DNA from: Chloroflexota bacterium
GTDB taxonomy: Bacteria > Chloroflexota > Limnocylindria > Limnocylindrales > CSP1-4
Direction of reading: 5' to 3'
DNA length: 64,000 nt
NCBI GenBank assembly: GCA_016191395.1
Contig: JACPOS010000006.1
Coordinates: 50,925-114,924, forward strand
Both the position numbers and the translations under genes were made by a program. The notes below the pieces were generated by a model, which was not told the origin of the DNA, made no database searches, and saw nothing but the letters and a program-made list of their open reading frames with translations. This document shows positions 43,552 to 51,472 of this stretch, one piece after another; within the stretch, counting starts at the first letter, position 1; every line of letters starts with the position of its first letter.

Positions 43552-44346
43552 GTGACCGAACCTGAGCTGGCATCGGGACTCCTGGGCAGCCCGTCACCCA
43601 GACCCGGGACCACCTACCGCCTGCTGCGGGTCGTGTGGCGAGCCTGCGCGTGGGTCCTGCGAGCCGACCTCGTCCTGGAGGGCGCGGAGCACCTGCCGCG
43701 CGATGCGCGCGGGCGACCGGCGGGGCGCTGGATTGCGGCGGTCGTCCCGCATCGAACGTGGATCGACCCGTTCGTCCCCTGGATCCTCCTGCCGGAGCGG
43801 CCGCGGTTCTCGTTCTTCGGCGATGCGCGGACGATGGCGCGCTCGCCGCTCCGCCGGTTCCTCATGCGCCGGCTCGGGGGCGTGATCCCGATTCCGGCCG
43901 GACGCGATCCACGCACGGTGGAGGTACACATGGCCGCGGCGCGCGACGTGCTTGCTGCGGGCGGCGTGTTCATGCTCATGCCGGAGACCGGTCCGGCGTC
44001 GGCGCCGGGCGAGCTGCGGCGGCTCGGCGGAGGCATGGCGTACTTCGCACTCCGCAACGAGGCGCCGATCGTGCCGCTCGTCCTCGGCGGGAACGAGCAG
44101 GTGTACCTCGGCAAGCGGATCATCCTGCGCGTCCTGCCGCCGATCGATCCTCGGGAGCTGGCAGGGCTCCGGCCTGACGACCCGCTGCCCCGACCCGGGT
44201 CATCGGAGGAGCGCCGCGCAGCGCACCGGCTCACTGAGGCGTTCGCAGCGCGAGTGGCGGCAGACGTTGCGGATGTCCACGCCCGCTCGGTCCCGCCGCC
44301 GGGGACGCCGATCCGCGGCCGCTTCCTCACGACCCTGTTCCGGTAG
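43552..44346 (+). CDS. plsC: 1-acylglycerol-3-phosphate acyltransferase-like
   Basis: A 264-residue PlsC-family acyltransferase from GTG 43552. The HX4D motif is VPHRTWIDPF (His67, Asp72), followed by RLGGVIPIPAGRDP and the glutamate motif MPETGPAS. It probably acylates lysophosphatidate in phospholipid synthesis. It diverges from purK. Confidence 0.82.
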   Translation: MTEPELASGLLGSPSPRPGTTYRLLRVVWRACAWVLRADLVLEGAEHLPRDARGRPAGRWIAAVVPHRTWIDPFVPWILLPERPRFSFFGDARTMARSPLRRFLMRRLGGVIPIPAGRDPRTVEVHMAAARDVLAAGGVFMLMPETGPASAPGELRRLGGGMAYFALRNEAPIVPLVLGGNEQVYLGKRIILRVLPPIDPRELAGLRPDDPLPRPGSSEERRAAHRLTEAFAARVAADVADVHARSVPPPGTPIRGRFLTTLFR

Positions 44347-44371
44347 CGCGAGGGCCGCTATCCTCCCGCCC

Positions 44372-44995
44372 ATGATTCGATTCGTCGTCGGCCGTCGCCT
44401 CGTCGAGGTGGACGTCGGCTAGGTCGCCGATCTCGTCGCCCGTCATGCACGGGTGACGATCGACGTGGGCACGGGCGATGGGCGGGCGGTGCTCGCCGTC
44501 GCTGCCCATGACCCGCGGACGCTTGCGATCGGCCTGGATGCCAACGCCGCGGCGATGGCCGAATCCTCGCGGCGCGCCGCGGGACCGGCGCGCAAGGGCG
44601 GGCTCCCGAACGCCGCGTTCATCGTGGCCGCCGCCGAGGCGCCACCGGCGGCTCTCGGCGGTGTGGCTGATGTCGTGACCGTCCAGTTCCCGTGGGGCTC
44701 GCTCCTTCGGGGCTGCGTCGGTCGAGCTCCCATCGTCGCTGCGGGCCTTGCGGGCCTCGTCGCCCCGGGTGGAGCCGTGGAGCTGCTGCTCGCCCCCTCC
44801 GCGCGGGATGGGCTCGCCGGCATCCCGCTCGAATCGGACGCCATTGCCGGGCTGGTCCGCGCGACCTTTGCGCCGCATGGCTTCGAGCTGGCATGCGCAC
44901 GCCCGGCCACGGCCGCGGAGATCGCCCGATCCGGCTCGACCTGGGCGCGACGCCTGCGCCGGTCGGCCCAGCTCCTCCGGCTGGCCCATCGCTAG
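44372..44995 (+). pseudogene. KamB/NpmA-like 16S rRNA methyltransferase with in-frame TAG
   Basis: From ATG 44372 the frame reads MIRFVVGRRLVEVDVG, then TAG (44420-44422), then VADLVARHARVTIDVGTGDGR without shift. The whole resembles KamB/NpmA methyltransferases that modify A1408 of 16S rRNA and confer aminoglycoside resistance: GTGDGRAVLAVA (SAM motif), GLDANAAAMAESSRRA, GLPNAAFIVAAAEA, VQFPWGSLLRG. The pre-TAG part is the conserved N-terminal hairpin. Either the gene is broken by one substitution, TAG is read through, or a shorter product starts at GTG 44453. Confidence 0.65.
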
Positions 44996-45005
44996 CATTC
45001 GACCG

Positions 45006-46019
45006 ATGGCAGGGCGAACGCCGCTGATCCTCGACGTCGACACCGGGATCGACGACGCGCTCGCGCTCCTGTACGCCTGCGCCTCTCCCGACGCGGACCT
45101 GCTCGCGGTGACCTGTGTTGCAGGCAACGTGGACGCGCCGCAGGTCGCGACGAACACGCGCGCCGTGCTGGAGCTGGCGGGCCGAGCGGACGTACCCGTG
45201 CTGCTCGGCGCGGAGCGGCCGCTCGTGAAGGCACTGGGAACGACGCCCGAGACGCACGGTCCCTTCGGCATCGGGAACGCGGAGCTGCCGACACCATCGC
45301 GAGAGCTGGAGCCCGGCCACGCGGCCGACCGCATCGTGGCCCTGGCCCGCTCGCGGCCAGGCGAGATGACGCTCGTGACGCTGGGACCCCTCACGAATCT
45401 CGCCCTCGCAGTGGAGCGGGAGCCCTCGCTCCCGAGGCTGCTCCGCGGGTACGTCCTGATGGGCGGCGCATACCGCGCGCCCGGCAACACGACGCCGACC
45501 ACGGAGTGGAACCTGCACGTGGATCCGGACGCAGCGAAGGCCGTGTTCGCCGCGTGGGCCGCGGCCTGCGCTGCCAGCCCGGAATTGCCCCGGCCGCTCG
45601 CGATGGGCCTCGACGTCACCGAGCGGGCACGGTTCATGCCGGTGCATCTGGGGCAGCTCGCGCTTCGTGCGGGCGCGGCAGCGCGCGATTCCCCGATCCT
45701 GCGGTTCATCGGCGACGCGCTGCGCTTCTACTTCGAGTTCCACGAGCGCTATGACGGCTTCCATGGCGCATTCATCCACGACCCGTTCGTGGTCGCGGCG
45801 GCGCTCGATCGCTCGCTCGTCATGACCCAGCCGGTCTTCGTCGACGTCGAGGCGGGCCCGGGCCTGGCGCATGGCATGACCGTTGCGGACTGGCGCGGCA
45901 TCACCGGCAAGCCAACCAACCTCGACGTCGCGGTCGAGGCGGATGCAGAAACGTTCCTCGCGCGGCTCGTTGAGCGTGTCGGCGACCTGGCGGCTCGGCG
46001 AGCCGTCGTGGCAGGCTAG
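45006..46019 (+). CDS. Inosine/uridine-preferring nucleoside hydrolase
   Basis: A 337-residue IU-NH family enzyme from ATG 45006. LILDVDTGIDDALAL supplies the Ca2+-binding aspartates (Asp10, 12, 16, 17), VAGNV, TLGPLTNLALA and TTEWNLHVDPDAA follow, and FIHDPFVVAA provides the catalytic His and last Asp. It splits nucleosides to base and ribose. The ECF transporter genes follow directly, giving an import-and-cleave nucleoside salvage locus. Confidence 0.92.
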   Translation: MAGRTPLILDVDTGIDDALALLYACASPDADLLAVTCVAGNVDAPQVATNTRAVLELAGRADVPVLLGAERPLVKALGTTPETHGPFGIGNAELPTPSRELEPGHAADRIVALARSRPGEMTLVTLGPLTNLALAVEREPSLPRLLRGYVLMGGAYRAPGNTTPTTEWNLHVDPDAAKAVFAAWAAACAASPELPRPLAMGLDVTERARFMPVHLGQLALRAGAAARDSPILRFIGDALRFYFEFHERYDGFHGAFIHDPFVVAAALDRSLVMTQPVFVDVEAGPGLAHGMTVADWRGITGKPTNLDVAVEADAETFLARLVERVGDLAARRAVVAG

Positions 46020-46047
46020 GCGCGGAGCGAGCGAGAGGAGGCGCGAC

Positions 46048-47157
46048 ATCGCACGCACCTGGTTGCGGATCCTCGTGGGCGGCGCGGCGGCCGCCGCGAC
46101 GGTCATCGTCGGGCTCATCGCGCTCGGGACCTTCGACGCCACGCCCGAACCCAGTGGAATCCCCGCCGGCGCGAACAGCTTCATGCTCGTGCTCGCGGTC
46201 GGGCTGGCGGTCGGGTTCGGCGCGTACGCCGCGGTGGAGTGGCTCCAGACGCGCCGCCTGGACTCGATCGCGCGCCAGTTCGACACCCGGACCATCGTGC
46301 TCATCCCGATCGCGATCGCGATCAACGTGGTGCTGGGGCAGACGGTCGCGTCGGCGCTGAAGCTCCCGGTCTACCTGGACTCGATCGGCACCATCCTCGT
46401 CGGCGTGCTTGCCGGCCCGATCGCGGGCGCCGCGACGGGGCTCCTCTCGAACCTCGCCTGGACGTTCCTGCTCGCGGGATCGCCGTTCGGCTCGCCGTAC
46501 GCGTGGCCCTTCGCGATCGTCGCGGCGGAGATCGGGCTGCTCGCGGGCGTGTTCGGCTACGCGGGCGTGTTCCGGTCGCGGACCGGAACGACCCCGGCGC
46601 GGCTCGTCGGCGGCGTCGCCGTGGCGGTCCTGCTGCTCGGTGGCCTCGCCTGGTACGGCGTCGTCCCGTTCTACCGGGGCCTGTGCGCCGACATCGCACC
46701 CCGTCCGGGCGGCACTCCACAGGGCCTCTGCTTCCAGCTGTTCGAGGACGGCCCGATCGATCCGCTGTTCGTGACGCTCGCCATCGGGCTCGCCGCCGTC
46801 GTGGTCATCGCGCTGGTGGCGCTCGTCCTCAGGCTTGCGCGCGATCGAGATCTCGGCGTCGTCTACGTGCTCGTCGCAGGCGCGGCGTGCGGCGTTGTCT
46901 CCGCACTGATCGCCGCACCCATCGCCGCGCTCGTCTTCGGCGGCGTCACCGGCTCCGGCACGGATCTCCTCGTTGCCGCGTTCCAGCAGGCCGGCTCCGA
47001 CCTCCAGACCGCGGTCCTCCAGCAATCCCTCATCTCCGACCCGATCGACAAGACCATCACGTACCTGATCGTGTTCACGCTCCTCGGCGCGGTGTCGCGG
47101 CGCGTCGCGGCGCGCTACCCGCAGGGCGAGCGCGCGCTCGGCACGCTCGAGGCCTGA
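46048..47157 (+). CDS. ECF transporter substrate-binding S component
   Basis: About 369 residues if started at ATC 46048, which lies 6 nt after a perfect AGGAGG (46036-46041); no ATG or GTG is near, and TTG 46063 is too far from the ribosome site. Eight or so membrane helices include DTRTIVLIPIAIAINVVLGQTVASAL and LDSIGTILVGVLAGPIAGAATGLLSNLAW, typical of ECF S components. The nucleoside hydrolase upstream suggests a nucleoside or base substrate. It is longer than usual (~180-200) with an extra helix block and loop after residue ~190. Confidence 0.78.
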   Translation: MARTWLRILVGGAAAAATVIVGLIALGTFDATPEPSGIPAGANSFMLVLAVGLAVGFGAYAAVEWLQTRRLDSIARQFDTRTIVLIPIAIAINVVLGQTVASALKLPVYLDSIGTILVGVLAGPIAGAATGLLSNLAWTFLLAGSPFGSPYAWPFAIVAAEIGLLAGVFGYAGVFRSRTGTTPARLVGGVAVAVLLLGGLAWYGVVPFYRGLCADIAPRPGGTPQGLCFQLFEDGPIDPLFVTLAIGLAAVVVIALVALVLRLARDRDLGVVYVLVAGAACGVVSALIAAPIAALVFGGVTGSGTDLLVAAFQQAGSDLQTAVLQQSLISDPIDKTITYLIVFTLLGAVSRRVAARYPQGERALGTLEA

Positions 47158-47160
47158 CCC

Positions 47161-47979
47161 ATCGCGATCGAACCGGCCGGCGCGGCTGTCGAGGAACCCT
47201 CGCCCGAGGACGAGGCGCTCCTTGCCCGACTCTCCCCTCCCGCCCCGACGGCGTATCACCGCCTCAATCCGCTCACGAAGGCCACCCTCGCGATCGTGGC
47301 GACGCTCGGCGCGCTCATCGCCGGCGGGTACGGAGTGCCGCTCGTGATGCTCATGGGCCTGGTGCTTCCTGGGGCCACGATCGCCGGGCTCGCGTGGCGC
47401 GTGGCCCGCGTGGCCTTCCTGCTCTCGCTCCCGATCTCGATCTCGGTGGGGCTCGTGTCCGTGTTCACGCGGGCCGGCGAGACGGTCCTGTTCGTCATCG
47501 GGCCGTTCGACGCGACACGCGAGGGGACCGACTTCGCGGCCCAGGTGATCGTTCGCCTCTTCGTGATGGCGGCCGCGCTCACCCTGTTCGGGCTCACCAC
47601 TCCCCCGCGATCACTCATCGCGGACCTGGAGCGACGCGGCGTCTCGCCTCGGCTCGCGTTCGTGCTCGGGTCGGTCGTCGGAGCCATTCCCGCGCTGGTG
47701 GAGCGGTCGCGCGACGTCCAGGCCGCGCAGCGCTCGCGCGGCCTCGATACCGAGGGGAGCCTCGGGCGCCGGCTCGGCGGCGTCCTGCCGCTGGTGGGCC
47801 CGGTCCTGATCGGCTCCCTCCACGAGGTGGAGGCGCGGACCCTCGCGCTGGAGGCGCGGGCATTCGGGCGGCCGGGGACGCGCCACCTGCTGTGGGCACC
47901 GCCCGACAGCGGCCTCGAGCGCGCGGCTCGCTGGTTGCTGCTCGCCGGGCTCGTGATCCTCGCCGTGGCGACGAGATGA
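47161..47979 (+). CDS. ecfT: ECF transporter transmembrane T component
   Basis: The real N-terminus must include AYHRLNPLTKATLAIVATLGALIAGG, the conserved EcfT opening, but the only codons between the S-component TGA (same frame, 47155-47157) and this region are non-canonical. ATC 47161 lies 8 nt after GAGG and gives 272 residues. GTG 47296 would cut off the first conserved helix. The signature of EcfT coupling helices is visible as ERSRDVQAAQRSRGLD and EVEALEARAFGRPG-like EVEARTLALEARAFGRPG. The product couples the two ATPases to the S component. Confidence 0.8.
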   Translation: MAIEPAGAAVEEPSPEDEALLARLSPPAPTAYHRLNPLTKATLAIVATLGALIAGGYGVPLVMLMGLVLPGATIAGLAWRVARVAFLLSLPISISVGLVSVFTRAGETVLFVIGPFDATREGTDFAAQVIVRLFVMAAALTLFGLTTPPRSLIADLERRGVSPRLAFVLGSVVGAIPALVERSRDVQAAQRSRGLDTEGSLGRRLGGVLPLVGPVLIGSLHEVEARTLALEARAFGRPGTRHLLWAPPDSGLERAARWLLLAGLVILAVATR

Positions 47980-48656
47980 CCCTCGAGCTGCGCGGCGTCT
48001 CCTACCGCTACCCGGGGTACCGGCGCCGCGCGCTGGAGTCGGTCGACCTGCGGGTCGGCGAGGGTGCGATCGTCGGTCTCACGGGTCGGAACGAGGCGGG
48101 CAAGTCCACCTTGTGCCTCGTCGCGTCCGGCCTGGCGCCGGCCTCGATCGGGGGCGAGCTGGCGGGCGACGTGCTCGTCGACGGCGAGTCGCTGCGCGTC
48201 CTTCGCACCCACGAGCTCGCGGCGCGAGTCGGGATCGTGTTCGTGAACCCCGCGAGCCAGCTGTCGGGCATCACCGGCACGGTGTTCGAGGAGGTCGCCC
48301 TCGGGCCCGTGAACCTCGGGCTGGCGGTCGCGGAGACGGTGGCGCGCACCCGCGCGGCGCTGGCTGCCGTCGCTATCGAGGACCTGGCGGAGCGCGCGCC
48401 GAATCGCCTGTCGGGCGGGCAGACGCAGCTTGTCGCGATCGCCTCGATGCTGGCGATGCGCCCGCGCCATCTCGTCCTCGACGAGCCCGTTGCCGAGCTC
48501 GATCTCGAGGGGCGCCGGCTCGTCGTCGAGGCGCTCCGCGCCCTCGCCAGCGGCGGCACTGCGATGCTGGTCGCGGAGCACGACCGAGAGCTGCTCGCCG
48601 CCCTCGATGCCCGAATCGTGACCATCGCCGACGGCCGGATCGCGGTGCCGGCGTGA
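47976..48656 (+). CDS. ecfA: ECF transporter ATPase 1
   Basis: A 226-residue ABC ATPase from ATG 47976 (ATGA overlap with ecfT). Walker A is GRNEAGKST, with the Q-loop in VFVNPASQLSG, signature LSGGQTQLVAIA, Walker B HLVLDEPVAELD and the switch His in VAEHDREL. All catalytic elements are intact. Confidence 0.9.
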   Translation: MTLELRGVSYRYPGYRRRALESVDLRVGEGAIVGLTGRNEAGKSTLCLVASGLAPASIGGELAGDVLVDGESLRVLRTHELAARVGIVFVNPASQLSGITGTVFEEVALGPVNLGLAVAETVARTRAALAAVAIEDLAERAPNRLSGGQTQLVAIASMLAMRPRHLVLDEPVAELDLEGRRLVVEALRALASGGTAMLVAEHDRELLAALDARIVTIADGRIAVPA

Positions 48657-49318
48657 TCAGGTGCGAGGGGCTCGTCTACGCATATCCGGACGGGACGCGC
48701 GCGCTCGACGGGCTGGACCTGGCGATCGAGCGCGGGGAACGCGTCGCGATCACGGGCCGGAACGGATCCGGCAAGTCCACCCTGGTGCGCCATTGGAACG
48801 GCCTGCTCCGGCCGGGCACCGGACGGGTCCTGCTCGACGGGCTGCCGACCGCCGATCGACCCGTCGCCGAGCTTGCCCGGGTCGTGGCGCTCACGTTCCA
48901 GGACCCCGATCGGCAGCTGTTCGCGCGAACATGCCGGCGCGAGGTCGCGTTCGGGGCGCGCAACGTCGGGCTGCGCGGCGCCGAGCTGGCGCGAGCGGTC
49001 GACGAAGCGCTCGGGAGCGTCGGGCTGGCCGAGCGTGGGGACGCCAACCCGTTCGACCTCGGCGGGTCGAAGCGGCGGCTCCTGGCGCTCGCGAGCGCCC
49101 TCGTGATGCGCACGCCGGTCGTCGTCCTCGACGAACCGACGATGGGCCTGGATGCCGGCGAGATCGAGCTGGTCGCCGCGGTCGTCGGGCGCCTTGCCGC
49201 CGATGGCAGGACGGTTGTCGCGATCAGCCACGATGCCCGGTTCGTCGCGGGCTCGTTCGGGCGCGTGGTCCGGCTCGATGCTGGCAAGGTCGTCGCCGAC
49301 GAGCGAACCGGCCCCTAG
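48653..49318 (+). CDS. ecfA: ECF transporter ATPase 2
   Basis: A 221-residue ABC ATPase from GTG 48653 (GTGA overlap). Walker A GRNGSGKST, Q-loop LTFQDPDRQLFA, Walker B VVVLDEPTMGLD and the H-loop AISHDARF are intact. The signature reads DLGGSKRRLLALASAL rather than LSGGQ, a degeneracy that would make one of the two ATP sites asymmetric. It completes the S-T-A-A' transporter. Confidence 0.88.
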   Translation: MIRCEGLVYAYPDGTRALDGLDLAIERGERVAITGRNGSGKSTLVRHWNGLLRPGTGRVLLDGLPTADRPVAELARVVALTFQDPDRQLFARTCRREVAFGARNVGLRGAELARAVDEALGSVGLAERGDANPFDLGGSKRRLLALASALVMRTPVVVLDEPTMGLDAGEIELVAAVVGRLAADGRTVVAISHDARFVAGSFGRVVRLDAGKVVADERTGP

Positions 49319-49767
49319 CGCGAGCGGCGGGTCGCCACCAGCAGCAGGAAGGACGTCTCCGCGACATCGACGCCCGCGATCACGAGGGCGATGACGAGCG
49401 GGAGCGGATCGCCGATCAGCCAGCCACCCGCGGCGGTGAAGCTTGCGGCAGACAGGAACACGAGCCGGACCGCGCGGACGAGCGCACCGAGGTCCGCGTC
49501 CGAGATGCGTCCCCCGTCTGCGGACGGGTCGTTGGAGATGGCTCCGTCGATGCGCCGGATCGCCCTCAGCAGGAGCCAGCCGCCGAGGACGATGAAGAAG
49601 CCCGACAGGAAGGACCGAACGACCGCCGGCGCGTGCGCGAGCACCTGGAGCAGTTCCGCCGACGCCCCGGTGACCGACACGATCACGATCGCAACGAGCC
49701 CGCCGAGCAGCAGGAGCGAGAGGACCAGCCGGCCGTCGAGCCGGGAGCCGGAGCGGCCTTCAGGCAT
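49315..49767 (-). CDS. Membrane protein behind the cysteine operon
   Basis: A 150-residue protein from ATG 49767, overlapping the mec stop by 8 bp. Four membrane helices are visible (LVLSLLLLGGLVAIVIVSVTG, FLSGFFIVLGGWLLLRAI, RLVFLSAASFTAAGGWLIG, LVIALVIAGVDVAETSFLLLVA). No family recognised. It converges on ecfA2. Confidence 0.65.
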   Translation of the reverse strand: MPEGRSGSRLDGRLVLSLLLLGGLVAIVIVSVTGASAELLQVLAHAPAVVRSFLSGFFIVLGGWLLLRAIRRIDGAISNDPSADGGRISDADLGALVRAVRLVFLSAASFTAAGGWLIGDPLPLVIALVIAGVDVAETSFLLLVATRRSR

Positions 49768-50236
49768 CGATCGTGAGCTCCACCTCGTGCACTCCGCCGT
49801 CCAAGATGCGCCACGCGCGGATGACCGGCGCCGCCTCGAGCGAGACCAGAAGGTACAGCGCGTCCGGGTAGTGCGACTCGCGTAGGTCCGTTGGGGATGG
49901 GCGGGCAGGCGAGGCGACGTGCGAATGGACGATCGCCCAGAAGACCTCGTCGGCATCGTCCGTCTCGGTCGTCAGGCGCAGCAGGTCGTCGGGATCGATC
50001 GCGTAGCGCGAGGGCGAGGCCAGTGGATTGCGGAGCGGAACCCAGCGGACCGCGCGGCCGCCGTCGGCCGCCGGCCGGTCGCCGATCACGATGCCGCAGG
50101 CCTCGTTGGGGACCTCGCCCCGAGCGTGGTCCACGATCCCGTCGCGAATCTCGCGGGAGATCCGGGCGGCGCGCGGCCCGGGATGCGGCTGCCCACCGTC
50201 ACCCGGGTAGTAGTCGCTCGGTCGCGCCTCGCTCAC
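49760..50236 (-). CDS. mec: Mec+-type JAMM metallopeptidase
   Basis: A 158-residue MPN/JAMM protein from GTG 50236, overlapping the cysM stop. The zinc motif is complete: Glu45 in PNEACGIV and HSHVASPARPSPTD (His104, His106, Ser114, Asp117). In Mycobacterium the Mec+ enzyme removes newly made cysteine from the C-terminus of CysO. Its place after cysO-cysM fixes that role here. Confidence 0.9.
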   Translation of the reverse strand: MSEARPSDYYPGDGGQPHPGPRAARISREIRDGIVDHARGEVPNEACGIVIGDRPAADGGRAVRWVPLRNPLASPSRYAIDPDDLLRLTTETDDADEVFWAIVHSHVASPARPSPTDLRESHYPDALYLLVSLEAAPVIRAWRILDGGVHEVELTIDA

Positions 50237-51198
50237 CACCAGCTGACGCCGCCCTCCAGCGCATCCTCGAGGTCGTCCAGCGGGCGGTCATAGGTGCCGG
50301 CGGAGAGGTATTTCCAGCCGCCGTCCGGCAGGAGCGCCACGATCGTCCCCCGCTCCATCGTGACCGCAACCCGAGCGGCCACGGCCAGGATCGCACCGGA
50401 CGACGGCCCGGCGAAGATCCCCTCCTTCTCCAGCAGGTCCCGTGCCGTGGCGACCGCCTCGCGGTTGGAGACCACGTAGCGATCGTCCAGGAGGGTCGGG
50501 TCGAAGACCTCGGGAACGAAGCCGTCGTCGAGCGAGCGGAGACCCTGGACGGCCTCGCCGGGAAGCGGCTCAGCCGCCACGATGCGCACGCCCGGCTTGG
50601 CCCGGCGCAGGAACCGCCCAACGCCGGTGAGCGTCCCGCCGGTACCCAACCCGGCCACGAACACGTCGATCTCGGGCACGGCGTCGAGGATCTCCGGACC
50701 GGTCGTCTCCTCGTGCACGCGGGGGTTGGCCGGGTTGGCGTACTGATCCGCCATCACGAAACGAGGATCGCGGGCGACGAGGTCGCGGGCGAGTGCGATC
50801 GCCCCGTTGGAGCCGAGCGCGCCGGGTGAATCGATGACCTCCGCGCCGTGGAGCGCGATCAGCGCGCGCCGCTCCACGGTCACGTTGTCCGGCATGACCA
50901 CTGCGACCCGGTAGCCCTTCCGGCGCCCGATCATGGCCAGCGCGATGCCGGTGTTCCCGGACGTCGCCTCGAGCAGGATCGAATCGGGGGACAGGCGCCC
51001 GCTGGACTCGAGGTCCTCCACGAGGGCGCGTGCGACCCGATCCTTGACCGAGCCGGTGGGGTTGGCTGCCTCCAGCTTGGCGAACAGGCGGACGGCGGGG
51101 TTCGGCGAGAGCCGGGCGATCTCGACGACGGGCGTGCCGCCGATCGATTCCACCAGGCCCCCAAACCTGCCGGACCGCACCGCGGATGGTGCGGTCAC
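50233..51198 (-). CDS. cysM: CysO-dependent cysteine synthase CysM
   Basis: A 321-residue PLP enzyme from GTG 51198. Lys52 in NPTGSVKDR binds PLP, TSGNTGIALA binds substrate carboxylate, GLGTGGTLTGVGRFL the phosphate, and PSSGAILA follows. Adjacent cysO, rhodanese-ThiF and mec genes mark it as the O-phosphoserine and thiocarboxylate-using type rather than a sulfide-using CysK. The C-terminus ends in GGVSWW, comparable to the lid tail of mycobacterial CysM. Confidence 0.92.
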   Translation of the reverse strand: MTAPSAVRSGRFGGLVESIGGTPVVEIARLSPNPAVRLFAKLEAANPTGSVKDRVARALVEDLESSGRLSPDSILLEATSGNTGIALAMIGRRKGYRVAVVMPDNVTVERRALIALHGAEVIDSPGALGSNGAIALARDLVARDPRFVMADQYANPANPRVHEETTGPEILDAVPEIDVFVAGLGTGGTLTGVGRFLRRAKPGVRIVAAEPLPGEAVQGLRSLDDGFVPEVFDPTLLDDRYVVSNREAVATARDLLEKEGIFAGPSSGAILAVAARVAVTMERGTIVALLPDGGWKYLSAGTYDRPLDDLEDALEGGVSWW

Positions 51199-51199
51199 G

Positions 51200-51472
51200 T
51201 CAGCCTCCCGCTATCGCCGGCAGGAGCCGGATCTCGTCGCGCTCCCCGACCGGGGTCTCGAGGCCGTCGAGGTAGCGGACGTCGCGGCCGTTGAGGTACA
51301 CGTTGACGAAGCGGTGGAGGTTGCCGTCGGGTGTGAGCAGCTGGGTCGCGAGGCCCGGGTGGCGGCCGACGAGCGCCTGGACGGCGTCGCCGATCGTCGC
51401 GCCCTCGACCTCGATCGCCCGCTCGCCGTTCGCCTGCTGGCGGAGGACCTGAGGAAGCCGGATCGTGCTCAT
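51200..51472 (-). CDS. cysO: Sulfur-carrier protein CysO
   Basis: A 90-residue beta-grasp protein ending in the required Gly-Gly (LLPAIAGG). STIRLPQVLRQQANGERAIEVEG, RFVNVYLNGRDVRYLDGLETPVGERDEIRL match the CysO/MoaD-like family. The C-terminal glycine is adenylated and thiocarboxylated by the ThiF-rhodanese protein encoded just upstream; CysM then uses the sulfur. ATG 51472 overlaps that gene's stop (ATGA). Confidence 0.93.
   Translation of the reverse strand: MSTIRLPQVLRQQANGERAIEVEGATIGDAVQALVGRHPGLATQLLTPDGNLHRFVNVYLNGRDVRYLDGLETPVGERDEIRLLPAIAGG

Noticed and set aside
41807..43555. A 582-residue plus-strand open frame over purK
   Set aside because: It is antisense to the clear GrpB-PurK protein and consists of composition-biased sequence.
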